Positions 44,934-54,998 of a stretch of DNA of 64,000 bases are shown here, piece after piece. Made by a program: the position numbers and the translations under genes. This stretch comes from Galdieria partita (Eukaryota > Rhodophyta > Bangiophyceae > Galdieriales > Galdieriaceae), in contig BQMJ01000020.1 of NCBI GenBank assembly GCA_025991245.1, positions 186,001 through 250,000 of the forward strand, written 5' to 3'. How positions within the stretch are numbered: position 1 is the stretch's first letter; each line of letters starts with the position of its first letter. Below the pieces are notes generated by a model. It saw only the letters and a list, made by a program, of their open reading frames with translations. It searched no databases and was not told the origin of the DNA.

Positions 44934-47132
44934 TCACTTTTCTTTTTCCAACAAAACTCGAAATCTCTCAGAAAAGCCTTCTCTACAAAGAAACTCAATA
45001 TAGTCTGGCACTGATGAACTACCCTTGGCCTCCTTAAATGGTAATGGAGTAACATAAACAATACTTATGCACTGTCGCCAATCAACACCTTTGGAATCCA
45101 ATAAACGAAAATCTACAATCCTTCCAGAATCATCTTCTTCTAACGTGATAGCAAGCTCTTCATTCAAAATCAAACCAATTAAGCTTAGTAACTGAGGCCT
45201 ATCTGTTACTTTCACTCGTCTCCTCTTCTTATCACGTTTTTGGCCACCTTGGGAACTTGCCGTTGATCCTTGTTTGCTCTTTGACCTCCTAGTTGATAAG
45301 TTAGCCGATTCTAAAGTATTCCATGCATCTTTCTTGAAAGCTGGCAAAAAAGAGTTTTCAATAGCAGCAGAGTCACGATTATGATTGTAAAATGAAGATA
45401 CAGATACTTGAAAAAAGTATATGTGCCATTGAGAATTCACAGTATCCACAAAAATATAGTCAAATCGAGGATATCGCTCTGCCGGTAATATCCAACAGGA
45501 ATGAGTAAACTCTTTCATTGGAGGATCAAATTCATCTCTAATCAACCGAACCCAACTATTACAAGATAAACTCAAGTTCCTATAAGGTTTGCTATCGGAG
45601 CGGATAGTCACTTCTTCTGTTCTACTGATAAACCACAAAAAGAATAATTTTTCAAAAGTCTGTCCTCTTGTGCTTGGATCACTTCGATAAAGATGAAAAA
45701 GTTCAGCCAAGTAATTCTCAGAAGCATATCTTTCAAGGAAAGAGAATAACAAGATATCACGTGCAATACTGTTGTAAAAACGCAAATAGGAGCGATTGAC
45801 AACAATTAGTAATCCGCGACCTCTATATGCTCCGTCTGCCAACGTAACACTAGGAGCCTTCCTGTCCATGAATAGTTCATACAACATACTGTAAAAATCC
45901 TCCCTATCTTCCTCATACTTAAGGCTTCTGACATAGGTTCTATGTTTTTTCTTCATCCCCGGAAGGCATTCTGAGGTGAAATCAGTCTTCAGATCCTGAA
46001 AACTTGCATTCGGAAGGTCTTTGGCAAGTCTTACCATTTTGGCTATCATTCTAGGAACTAACCCAGTAAGTTCGACAACTATATCTGAATTTTCACGAAG
46101 AATGGAGGGATAATCAGGTAAATCTTGCCACAAGTCAAATTCTTTGAAACTTAGCGGTTCCAAATATTGTTTGATATCTCCATAACCACTAGGCAAAGTA
46201 TCTTCAAACTGATGATGCTGTGAACCTGCAAGAAGAACTCCACAATAAGGCTATTCAAGTAAATGAAAAAGTCATTATAACAAAAATAGAACACTACTTA
46301 CTGTGTTCATCACTTCAAAATCAGTGTAAAACTGGAAAAAATCCGGCCTTCTATTTATTTCATCACCAAACTCGCTCCACAACGCATTATGTTCATCTAC
46401 AATCAACATATTGCGTGGTGCAAGCTGCATCATAATATCTCGAATATCTGAAGCCAGAGATATATCTTTCACTTTCATGGCAAAATAAATGACATCTTTA
46501 AGGGGGGCACCATTCAAAGATCGATACCAAGATGACTCGAAACTTGGCATTTCTTCTAAAATATCTGCATTCATAAAAAGCAACATTTTCAAGTAAAGAG
46601 AAACCATTTGAGAGATGTTGCTAATGTTCTGCAACCAAGTCTCTGTGTTTCCAACATACTGCAGGGGAATCCTGCGATAACGTGCAAACACGGCAGCCAT
46701 ATAGAGTTCTAAGCTCTTTCCTAGACCACTTGCAGCAGAAACTATGATTTGTTGGAGTGGAAGGTTAGGAGCTCTCACACCAAGATTTTCAACGTATTTA
46801 TTCCACCTCTTGATAAACTCTCCTCTCAGAAAGATTCTCGAAATATTACTAGAAGTTGGCTGAACTGGAAAATCCTCCACAAAATACTTGGGAGCAAGCA
46901 ACTGTGCTATGTCATCAAAAGTTTCTTCTCCAACTTCAAAGACTTTTTCTCCCACTTGTACCTTCTCTCCAAGAACTGACGCGAGAGTTTTGAACAAACA
47001 CTCTTGTTGAAGATCAGGTAGGTTTGTCAACCATACATTGCTAAACTGTTCGTCAATTTTTAAACCACCTTGAAATATTTCTTCGTATCGAACAGACTCT
47101 CCGGACATATCTAAAGAAGTTTCACTTGTCAT
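44934..47132 (-). CDS. RHS/Crinkler-type P-loop NTPase with C-terminal nuclease-like domain
   Basis: About 700 residues over two exons; the splice joins ...VMNT to HHQFEDTLPSGYG at an ACAG acceptor near 46213. ATG 47132. The N-terminal half has an NTPase: SAASGLGKSLELYMA (Walker A) and MLIVDEHNALW (Walker B), with NTETWL between. The middle holds PLSFKEFDLW and LTGLVPRMIAKMVRLAK, like the ATPase lid. The C-terminal part has RGQTFEKLFFLWF, then RYPRFDYIFVD and WHIYFFQVSVSSF, which fits the D...(Q/E)x(K/S/T) core of the restriction-type nuclease in RHS and CRN proteins. A nuclear-type basic patch (KRDKKRRRVK) lies late. Alternative: a STAND-like ATPase of the archaeal type expanded in Galdieria. 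Its role is unknown. Confidence 0.55.
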
Positions 47133-50100
47133 CCTTTGAGACGGACAAACAATCAACAATCCAAAAACAAATTATGCAATTCAGCAACACAAATTTTGCA
47201 ATGCTTAGAGCTATATATAATTCCAATTATAGATATACTTTGGAATTGAAACAAGAAATCTAGTGTTTCCTTGTTTCCTATGGAACATTGAGATGGAGCT
47301 GTTTAGAGAAAGAATATTTGAAATGATTTCAACCTTGAGAAAAATATTTAATGAGAGCATGATTTCTTTGCAGGACTTGAAAGATCAACTAAAAGCATTT
47401 GGTAAGGAAAATTTAGATGCAGTGAAACTTTTATACTTGTTTTCCACTCTTCCTTTTTCATCTGTTCCACTGGTTGTTCTTATCTATCAAACAGACTATG
47501 TGGAACTTTACTAGATTAAAGAAGCTCAACTGTCTATAGAAGAATCTTCCCAGTGGAAGCTATCAAAGATTAGTATCCAATGCAGACAAGAGAGAGATTC
47601 AACTCAATTTTCCTTTCAAGATTGACAATTCGTCGTATACAGTTGAATATTGTTGACTACATGTGAACTTTGAACGATAAACTGAAAATTTCTCAACTGT
47701 GCAAAGTGACATCGTGTAACGACTATGATTTCGTTCAAAACTTTCTATCACTTTATGAAAATCAGAGCTTGCAACTTTCGTTACTTGCTGCAAGAAAAAA
47801 GTCTCACTCGGAAGTTATTGATAGTATGATGTTCACAATTCTGAACTATGAGTATTGAAACATTTACTTCTCCTCCTTTGGGAACCCAACTTTCAAGTTT
47901 GAACAAGTAGGTTTGGCTTTATGTTTTGAAATATTTCTGAACACTGTCAGAATTTTCGTTTTGTCAAGACAGCGAAGTTTTCACCAAGATTGTTTTAGAT
48001 CTTAAAATTTCAGAGTAACTCTGAGATGATGAGAATGGAAATTCAAGCCAAGTTGGTGACTTGAAATCTTGCTTTGTGTCTTGTAAAGTATTTTGAATAC
48101 TTTAAAAGTACCTCATTGAGTTGTTGTTGCTTTCTTTCCTTGTTCCATCCTACAAGGTTTTGCCAGAGCAAACAAGATTTTATCTTTGGAAGCAACGATT
48201 GTTGAACTCATTTGGGCTTATCTATTCTTGGAATTCTTTTAGGACGGTCGGTTGTTGACTGCTGAATTTTGTGACACTATATACTATCGTTGACTTGGCT
48301 ACGGTCGCCGTGTATTTCAAGGTACACCTGCTAAAAAATCTTAGTAAAAGTTGCTAGTACTAGTTACCCTCCATATGTCTAGGAATTCTTGATCCTTGTT
48401 TCACAAAATTGAAACACAGGGTAGACCTTTACCACTAATACTTTCACAACACAAGGATTGATTCACATTCCTGACTAACGTCTTCTATGATAGCGTTACG
48501 ACTATACATCAACCCATTCTAGGATATGGGACAAACTCCCTTCTTGTCAACTGTAATCAGCACTCTTTTGGAGTCCTTATTTAACCCAACCACATATATA
48601 GCTGGAATTGTTGAAAACGTTTGATTCACAAAACGTTAACCAAGTTTTTACAATTCAAACAATTTGGACGCTGACCATCTTAAAACTCAACGTGTTCTGT
48701 TTGGACTTGTGAGGTGAAAGGAAAACTCCTTGTCAACAACAAGTCAAATCCAGTTCTACCAAATCTCCAGTTGTTTTCTCGTTGCTTTCACTTGGGTTGA
48801 GAAATCTGAACTGTTGGGTACAAAAGTGAATATGATTAAACTCACTAAAAGGGCTGACATTTTACTGACAGTCTGTAACCGAATTCCAACGATACAATTC
48901 CCTCACACAAAAAGAATAGAGCATCAAGAGTCTTTTATACTCTCGAGTATAAGGTTCTCTCGGAAATTTCTCTACAAGTATACAAGAAACGATATAGTTT
49001 TTACCTTTTAAAGGCAGCCTTTCATACCACCTCCTTACTAATCTCTTTCAAACATTCTTTCATTAGAATTTGGTGGTTGTGAACAGTTGTGTTATGCAAC
49101 CCGTTTCAAAGTGGATAAAGTCTGTCTATGAAAACTTTTTTGAGTATCAACGAGAAATATCTTAAGAATGTACTAGAGAGTTTTCTTCTTTGAATGCTGT
49201 TTAGACCTGAGTTTGTTTTGGTCGTAACTTTATAGCCACTAGGTTCGAAACTTGTGGTTGATTTCTCAACGTCAGAGTTCAAAAGAGACTTATCTGCAGA
49301 AACATTGTCAAGGGAGAGGTTTATTACGATAGTACAAGGGAGATTTTTCGGAAAGAACTACCATAGCTTTGCACATTCTTGGTTCCTTAGATAAAAACAG
49401 TGTGAAAGAGGACACTTTTGTAGTAGTAGCAATATTATCGACACCTTTTGACCTGAAGGAGTTCTATGTACATACTTATGGAAAAGTTTATTTTATTAAG
49501 ATCAGCCAAAACATAATTGAACCAAATTGATTATTTGGTAAGTATCCGAAGTATTTTCAAAGGCAAAGCAGAGAACAAAGTATTACGTACGAAACCAAAC
49601 CTTGGTCACTACGATATGATGGACCAGTGTATATTGAATTGATAAAGTGCAGAGATCTTGAAAATATGTTTTTGAAAAAATTGTTTAGTAAAAGATTGAA
49701 TGTTTAGGATAAGAAAACAAGATTGTCCAAAAATATATCAAACTTAGAGTACATATCCATGTTTAAAGCTGCTTTGGCAGATAGTTTGAATCCGAATTTG
49801 AAAACACGATTCATTGAGTTTTGTCAATCACACATGTTATATTTTTTCATTTCAGTTCTTTTATCGATATCCACGATATGTAAAGATTGTTTGCAAAGAA
49901 ATGAAAATGTTAGAGGAAAACCAAATATGGTTCGTTCATTTAGTTACTACTTAAAAAGAATTTACTTGAATTATTCTGTTGATTGATAAATTTTATTCAA
50001 AAGATCAAGAATTATAAAGAAAGTTATGGGTTCTTAGAATCTTCTATATTCAAGAGACAATCAATCAACCGTTACATTTTCATTCTAGTTCACGTATCAT

Positions 50101-52134
50101 TGAATCTTCTCTCTTTCTAAAATTCTTTTTGGTGAACTTTTGAAGCCTTAGCAGTACTTAGGAGAGTACAGAACAGAAAGAGAACAGATTCATTTTTATT
50201 CTCGAATAGTGAAAAGATGCAAAAAGTAACAACTGAAAAAGGCCAAGAAATTGCACTATAAAGATAATCATGCAGTATACTATACAAAGAGAAACCACTG
50301 AGTAACAATTGAATTCAAACTATAGTCCAATCTTATTTCTTAACACAGAAGTACTAAAGACAGTAATACTACAAAAAGGAACAAAAAAATCAACTATTTC
50401 TAATATATGAACAAAAGCCCCACCGAACGAAGTATTATCCTAGATTGAGTCAATCAAAAAAAAGTTGAACAAGAAGGCTGTGTCACACATAGTGAGTATC
50501 TGAGAAGGTGATTCTGAGTTCGACCCTTTTGAGAATAGATAGAAGCAAACTCAAAAAGTTTCTCCTGTAACACCCAGTTTTCCATGGAGTACAAGAAGAC
50601 CACAAGTGTGATAGCCATGTTAACTCTATTGTAGCCATCTTAGTTTCATCAAGCGGAAATATTGTATTACTTTTAGAGTTTGCACAAATTGCTCATTTAG
50701 AATCAATTTTGAAACCAAAAGTTTGAGGCATTTTTCTAAGAAAAATGTACTTTATTCTTACAATAACAAAGAAGAATTGGGTTTCGATTAAAATTTGTCC
50801 TACGTAGTTGGGATGATTAGACTCTCTGATGGATAAAGACATAGTAGATTTATGACAATAGACAGATGAGTTTTAAACCAAAGCATATTGAAGAGAATTA
50901 TAGCCAAAGGACAATTCAAGCATAGATATGAAACAGCAAAGAAACTACATGTCTACTAAATTCATGCTGATGAAAGGCATTGCGATGTGAACAATTTCAA
51001 TATCCAGAGAACAAAGTAAAATAGTTCCGTTTCGATTGAATGACACTTCCACCATTTGCGGAGATTGCCTTTAGTCCTCAAAGTACAGACAAAGCAATTA
51101 GATAAATTTCTACAAAAGAAACCTGAAGCTTCATGCAGTATGTTGTGAACTAACTGAGATGACGAAACCAGGCTAATTTCAGCTCACTGCATCGAATCCA
51201 TATCACTGTTCTAAAGAATCAGTGAATTATCTAGAGTGTCGAAAAGATTGAGAACTCTATTACATGAAAGAGAGAAAGTTTTAGCATCGAAATGACCGAC
51301 TAGTGGAATACCTCAATAACACAGCAACTGAAGCGTGATAGTTCAGAATTCGAAAAAAGAGATACAGCGACTTCAATTGAAAAGACTCTTGAAACCCGTG
51401 GTAAATTCAGTCAAAGCTCTAAAGAATAACACATAGAAAGATAAGTAATGAATAAAATAATTAAAGTTGCGAAGCTATTCCGAAACTGTGAAAGACAAGA
51501 ATTTTAGTGCAGTGGCAAAGTCGATTGATAGCTTGTTGACCTAAAGCCCAATTTTAGTGTAGCTGGAGTTGCTTTGTTCCCTCCTGTTTTGAAGTGGATA
51601 AAATAATTCTTTTTTGTTATGAAGCTTTAAATAGTAGAATTTAGACGAGAACTGTTTTATACGACCAAGCTTTCAGGTTTTATGATTTCGCACTTCAGTT
51701 TGAAATACCAGCCAAGGTCCTCTGTTTGTTTTGGTCGTTTCCTGGCTTAAACCTCCTTGAATTCAAAGTACCGAAAAAAGGTTTGTTGCCAGTCTTAGTT
51801 TATGTCGATTGCAGAATAGGTTCTCTTCAAGAATTTTTAGTCTTTAGTTTCTTAACTCTTTGAAGACATTGACCTTGCGGAGTAGTGATGAACCAATCTT
51901 CCCAAAGGCTCCAAATAGTCTTTGAGTTTGAATCTTTGACCCAATATAGCCTTTTAATGTAACTTGGTTTTTCTAATTGAGTTGTACTACTATCTTTTGT
52001 CCTGCGAACAACAGTTGGGAACTCTCCTTTGTGGAACAATCACCAAGATCTTTTTGTAACATTCGGAGTAAATTCTGAGTTGATTGTCTTCGGTTCTTCA
52101 CAAAATGATTCCTGTCATTGTCTGTTTTTTTTGT
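47133..52134. other. 5-kb gene-poor accessory region
   Basis: AT-rich sequence in which I recognise no gene. Short open frames occur at 47263-47514, 47670-47858, 48730-49011 and 49723-49986 (plus) and 51827-52039 (minus). None shows a known motif; the last (SYIKRLYWVKDSNSKTIW) reads most like protein and sits close to the element at 52.1 kb. One stretch near 49545-49600 encodes AKQRTKYYVRNQ, similar to pieces in the right-end repeats. No tRNA, telomere repeat or CRISPR array is seen. Confidence 0.4.
47950..48400. repeat. Diverged duplication, copy 2
   Basis: Partner of the stretch at 43870-44320 in the same orientation. The two copies flank the intact NTPase-nuclease gene, so one reading is an old tandem duplication that included such a gene. 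This copy shows no open frame of note. Confidence 0.5.
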
Positions 52135-52611
52135 CTATTGAAAGTCTATTTTCCAAGTGGAGTGGTTAGAGTGGCTCGTGGCTTCCGTACGAAACATTTT
52201 GATCAGTCCATTTCGCATGTACATAGAATAATTCAGAGAGGGATCCTCATGATGCAGAATAAACCATAAACTACGAGTGTACTTGACGGATAAGTCTACT
52301 ATAGTTTCGAAGTCTTCTCGAGTCATGTAGTTGAATATGAAAAGTGCCGTGATATTCCCTAGGTAGTCTATTTTGAATAATCCTTCCTCTTTCGGAAAGA
52401 AAAAGTACAATCTCTCGCTATAATAGATCTCATTTTTCTCCCAAACATCGTATTCTGGTATTTCAAAATCACTTTCGGCACTCCTAGCTATAGCTAACAG
52501 CTCCTCTGGTTGAAACTTTCGTGAACTGGTTATTTCCAACAAATAGAGTCCAATCATATTGAATTGAATAATTTTGTTCTGTACATCGAACAACTCGCAA
52601 CAACAATTCAT
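52135..52611 (-). CDS. Small protein of unknown function, divergent from the recombinase
   Basis: 158 residues from ATG 52611 (MNCCCELFDVQNK). No signal peptide or membrane helix. The sequence alternates strands and helices (LFIFNYMTREDFETIVDLSV, SLWFILHHEDPSLNY), but I recognise no family; a GNAT-like or PH-like fold cannot be excluded. It diverges from the recombinase across a 136-bp gap holding a perfect palindrome, as a regulator gene often does. Being next to the recombinase, it is probably part of the element. Confidence 0.5.
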   Translation of the reverse strand: MNCCCELFDVQNKIIQFNMIGLYLLEITSSRKFQPEELLAIARSAESDFEIPEYDVWEKNEIYYSERLYFFFPKEEGLFKIDYLGNITALFIFNYMTREDFETIVDLSVKYTRSLWFILHHEDPSLNYSMYMRNGLIKMFRTEATSHSNHSTWKIDFQ

Positions 52612-52668
52612 GGTGATGCGAGAGATGGAGAGAGAGAGAAGATTGGCCCGTTATCAAAGAAATGGGAG

Positions 52669-52682
52669 CTCATCGCGATGAG
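52669..52682. promoter_or_regulatory. 14-bp perfect palindrome between recombinase and divergent gene
   Basis: CTCATCGCGATGAG is its own reverse complement. The core CTCATCGCGAT recurs in direct orientation at 52718-52728, 49 bp away, just before the likely recombinase start at 52748. It is a candidate operator, or a binding or core site for the recombinase. Confidence 0.4.
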
Positions 52683-52747
52683 TCATCTAGATGGGACTTC
52701 AATTTGTTCTTGTTCCCTCATCGCGATTGGGGAGAGAGGAGAGGGAG

Positions 52748-54367
52748 ATGGAGGAGCTGTTTCTACATAATAAGGCTTCTTCAAGGAAAAGAAAGATAGA
52801 ACAGCTGAAACTCTGCTTTAGAGATGGAGAGCTGAATGAAGATAGTGTACTGACTCCCGCTGTTATTAACAGGTACTTGAGAAAAAAGATTCTAGAAGAC
52901 GGAATCGCTTACAGCACAGCCAAGTTTTCGTTGAGCGTTTTGAGAGACTATTGGTGCAAAAAAACGGGCGAAAAGTTTCCTAGCAACGCCTTTAGAGAAT
53001 CCCTCGTTCTAGCTAAGAACAGAACAGCGGAGTTGGAACTGGAAAAGAAGAAAAAAGATGACACCGAATGGGGTGGAGGGAGAGGGGGAGTGAAGAAACT
53101 TGCTTACACAATGGAAGATATAAAGATACTATCGAAAAATTTTGTAAAGAAGTATCCTTTCCATAGGAGCTGTTTGCTACTGAGGTGTTTCACTAGTTCA
53201 AGAATGAGCACTCTCCAACCTCTCGCTTTTGTGGATTTGGGAATAAGTCGAATTCAAGACGTGTGTTGTTCTTCTGCCACGACTACTATAACATGTATTT
53301 CATTGCTGTCGGAATTTAGTACGTGTAATGCCCACGAAAGAAAAGATTCTGTCTACTTTGCGAGAAACAGAGACTACGAAGTGTGTCCAGTTACTGCAAT
53401 GACTGTAGAATTTATAGAGAGATTTCGATACAAGAAACCTGTGAATAGTGACAGCTTGGTTTCCGTCAACTATTATACTCACAAAGATTTCCTGAATAGG
53501 AAGCACAAAGAATATTCTATTGAAATAGACAACCTTTTTCATGCAGCGAGGCATTTTGCCGCCAATACTATGATATCTTATGGAGTACCGGTCGATGAAT
53601 CTAGAATACAAGGGTTATGGAAGTCACATAGAGATGTGTTTTCGACTCATTACGTTACAACAGCACCAACGAGTGCTATCAAATCGTTGGCTGGATTCAG
53701 AAGAGAAGAACCTTATGTGATCGATAGAGATCGTTTAGAACCATCTTTAGAATTGAAAAGGAAATTTTGTTTTCAATGGTTGGAACAGCATGACCAGGTA
53801 TTCAACTTTTTATCCAAGTCTTTTCTCCAAGACGCTGTTTTCTTCGCCGAATTACAAACTGAAGAAATGAAGAGAGACAAGGATTTTATTTCGTTTTCTC
53901 ACAATTTGAGAACAGCAATGAAGCCCAACGAGGAGGCCACCATCGACGACTCGACCGAAGAGTACATCCAAAGAGAAGTGGAGAGAAGGCTTGAAGAAAT
54001 ACTTCGATCGAAAAAACGAAGAAATGCATCTTCCCTTTATAATCCTAATCTAGGAATTTATATGGATCGATCTCTGACTGGAGGAATTAAAAGCGTCATT
54101 CAAGAATATTATGTCGGGGTTAGAGAGCATGAATCCATTAGGAGTCTCAATCAAAATTATGGAACAGCATGGAGAACGAAAAATCCCAAAGAATTGTCGC
54201 TGTATTCTTACAGAAGACCTATCTATGATTTTTTGGAAGATTTACTGACCAAAAAACACAAAGGAAGAATGCGTAATGCTATGAAAGAAGCCATGGAATT
54301 GGCGAACTTCGAAACAATCAGTTCCTTCAGAGACAAGATATTATCTGGATCCATCTCTGTCATCTAG
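52748..54367 (+). CDS. Crypton-type tyrosine recombinase with GCR1_C-like domain
   Basis: DNA recombinase that would excise and insert the element through a Tyr-DNA link. 539 residues from ATG 52748; an upstream ATG at 52691 gives 558. Core: an N-terminal helical domain (VINRYLRKKILEDGIAYST), the box I Arg in FTSSRMSTLQPLAFVDLG (about 152), the HxxR box in HAARHFAANTM (about 265-268), and the Tyr in VFSTHYV (about 302). Next comes the stretch Cryptons show after the Tyr: SAIKSLAGF, then YVIDRDRLEPSLELK. The C-terminal part (about 440-505) has SVIQEYYVG, IRSLNQNYGTAWR and LYSYRRPIYDFLEDL, which fits the GCR1_C DNA-binding domain found in Cryptons. All catalytic residues I can place are present. 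No introns. Confidence 0.8.
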   Translation: MEELFLHNKASSRKRKIEQLKLCFRDGELNEDSVLTPAVINRYLRKKILEDGIAYSTAKFSLSVLRDYWCKKTGEKFPSNAFRESLVLAKNRTAELELEKKKKDDTEWGGGRGGVKKLAYTMEDIKILSKNFVKKYPFHRSCLLLRCFTSSRMSTLQPLAFVDLGISRIQDVCCSSATTTITCISLLSEFSTCNAHERKDSVYFARNRDYEVCPVTAMTVEFIERFRYKKPVNSDSLVSVNYYTHKDFLNRKHKEYSIEIDNLFHAARHFAANTMISYGVPVDESRIQGLWKSHRDVFSTHYVTTAPTSAIKSLAGFRREEPYVIDRDRLEPSLELKRKFCFQWLEQHDQVFNFLSKSFLQDAVFFAELQTEEMKRDKDFISFSHNLRTAMKPNEEATIDDSTEEYIQREVERRLEEILRSKKRRNASSLYNPNLGIYMDRSLTGGIKSVIQEYYVGVREHESIRSLNQNYGTAWRTKNPKELSLYSYRRPIYDFLEDLLTKKHKGRMRNAMKEAMELANFETISSFRDKILSGSISVI

Positions 54368-54653
54368 TAATAACAATCTGTTTAGCGTTTAGTTTTCCTT
54401 TAATTTTGATATTTCCTAAAGAATCGATGGTGACATTGTTGTTAGTGAAGGAGCCATCCGAATTGGATTGCAATAAATAATTGTTCGTACTAGAAACAGT
54501 TGCTGTGAACAGCATCGATGAAGGGAAGTGGAAATTTCCTTGTAAAGTTCCAAATATGCTGTTGGAATTCAAATCCAACGATTGAAGATTGGCTGATGCA
54601 GATTGGACGTTTGAATTGGTTTGTATTCCTCCCTTTATCTTGTAGTCGCTCAT
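54360..54653 (-). CDS. Element protein E, small Ser/Asn-rich beta protein
   Basis: 97 residues, rich in Ser, Asn and Thr, with short alternating strands (MLFTATVSSTNNYLL, GNIKIKGKLNAKQIVI). It looks like a short fibre or spike segment. It is the last of the minus-strand run; its stop overlaps the recombinase stop tail to tail by 8 bp, and its start is 5 bp from the previous stop. No known family. Confidence 0.55.
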   Translation of the reverse strand: MSDYKIKGGIQTNSNVQSASANLQSLDLNSNSIFGTLQGNFHFPSSMLFTATVSSTNNYLLQSNSDGSFTNNNVTIDSLGNIKIKGKLNAKQIVITR

Positions 54654-54657
54654 TTTT

Positions 54658-54963
54658 TTAACTAAAGAATTCTGGAGTGATTTGTAGTAGTATGGAATCT
54701 GCTGTTTCCGAAACGGCTTTGTACGTCGTATCGCTGTTCTTTCCAGAATCTATGTTACCGAAAGACATTTCTCGGTAGAGTAGATAGTCTCGCATGTAGG
54801 CTCCACTAGGCGGAGAGGCGTCACTTCTTAAGTTACTCCTCAACGATGAGTTACGATTTACCAAAACAGCTGACGGCAAATAAAGTTTGCTAATCGATTT
54901 TTGGATAGAATCAATTTGAGAAAGTTCAGAGTAGGAATAGGATAAATTCAGTGATGAATACAC
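54658..54963 (-). CDS. Element protein D, small hydrophilic protein
   Basis: 101 residues, with a helical Ser-rich start (SYSYSELSQIDSIQKSISKLY) and a mixed second half (GAYMRDYLLYREMSFGNID). No cysteines, signal peptide or membrane helix. It sits between the large beta protein and protein E with very short spacers, as in a polycistronic viral-type cluster. No known family. Confidence 0.5.
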   Translation of the reverse strand: MYSSLNLSYSYSELSQIDSIQKSISKLYLPSAVLVNRNSSLRSNLRSDASPPSGAYMRDYLLYREMSFGNIDSGKNSDTTYKAVSETADSILLQITPEFFS

Positions 54964-54998
54964 TAGAGCAATTATGCATTCTCTTTTTTAATCACGTT

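Noticed and set aside
48730-49011. Possible 93-residue gene
   Set aside because: No motif, no splice support and low-complexity flanks; likely chance.
52620-52760. GA-rich GAGATGGAGAGAGAG tracts as terminal repeats of the element
   Set aside because: They occur inside the element between two genes, and no partner copy is seen near 59.5 kb.
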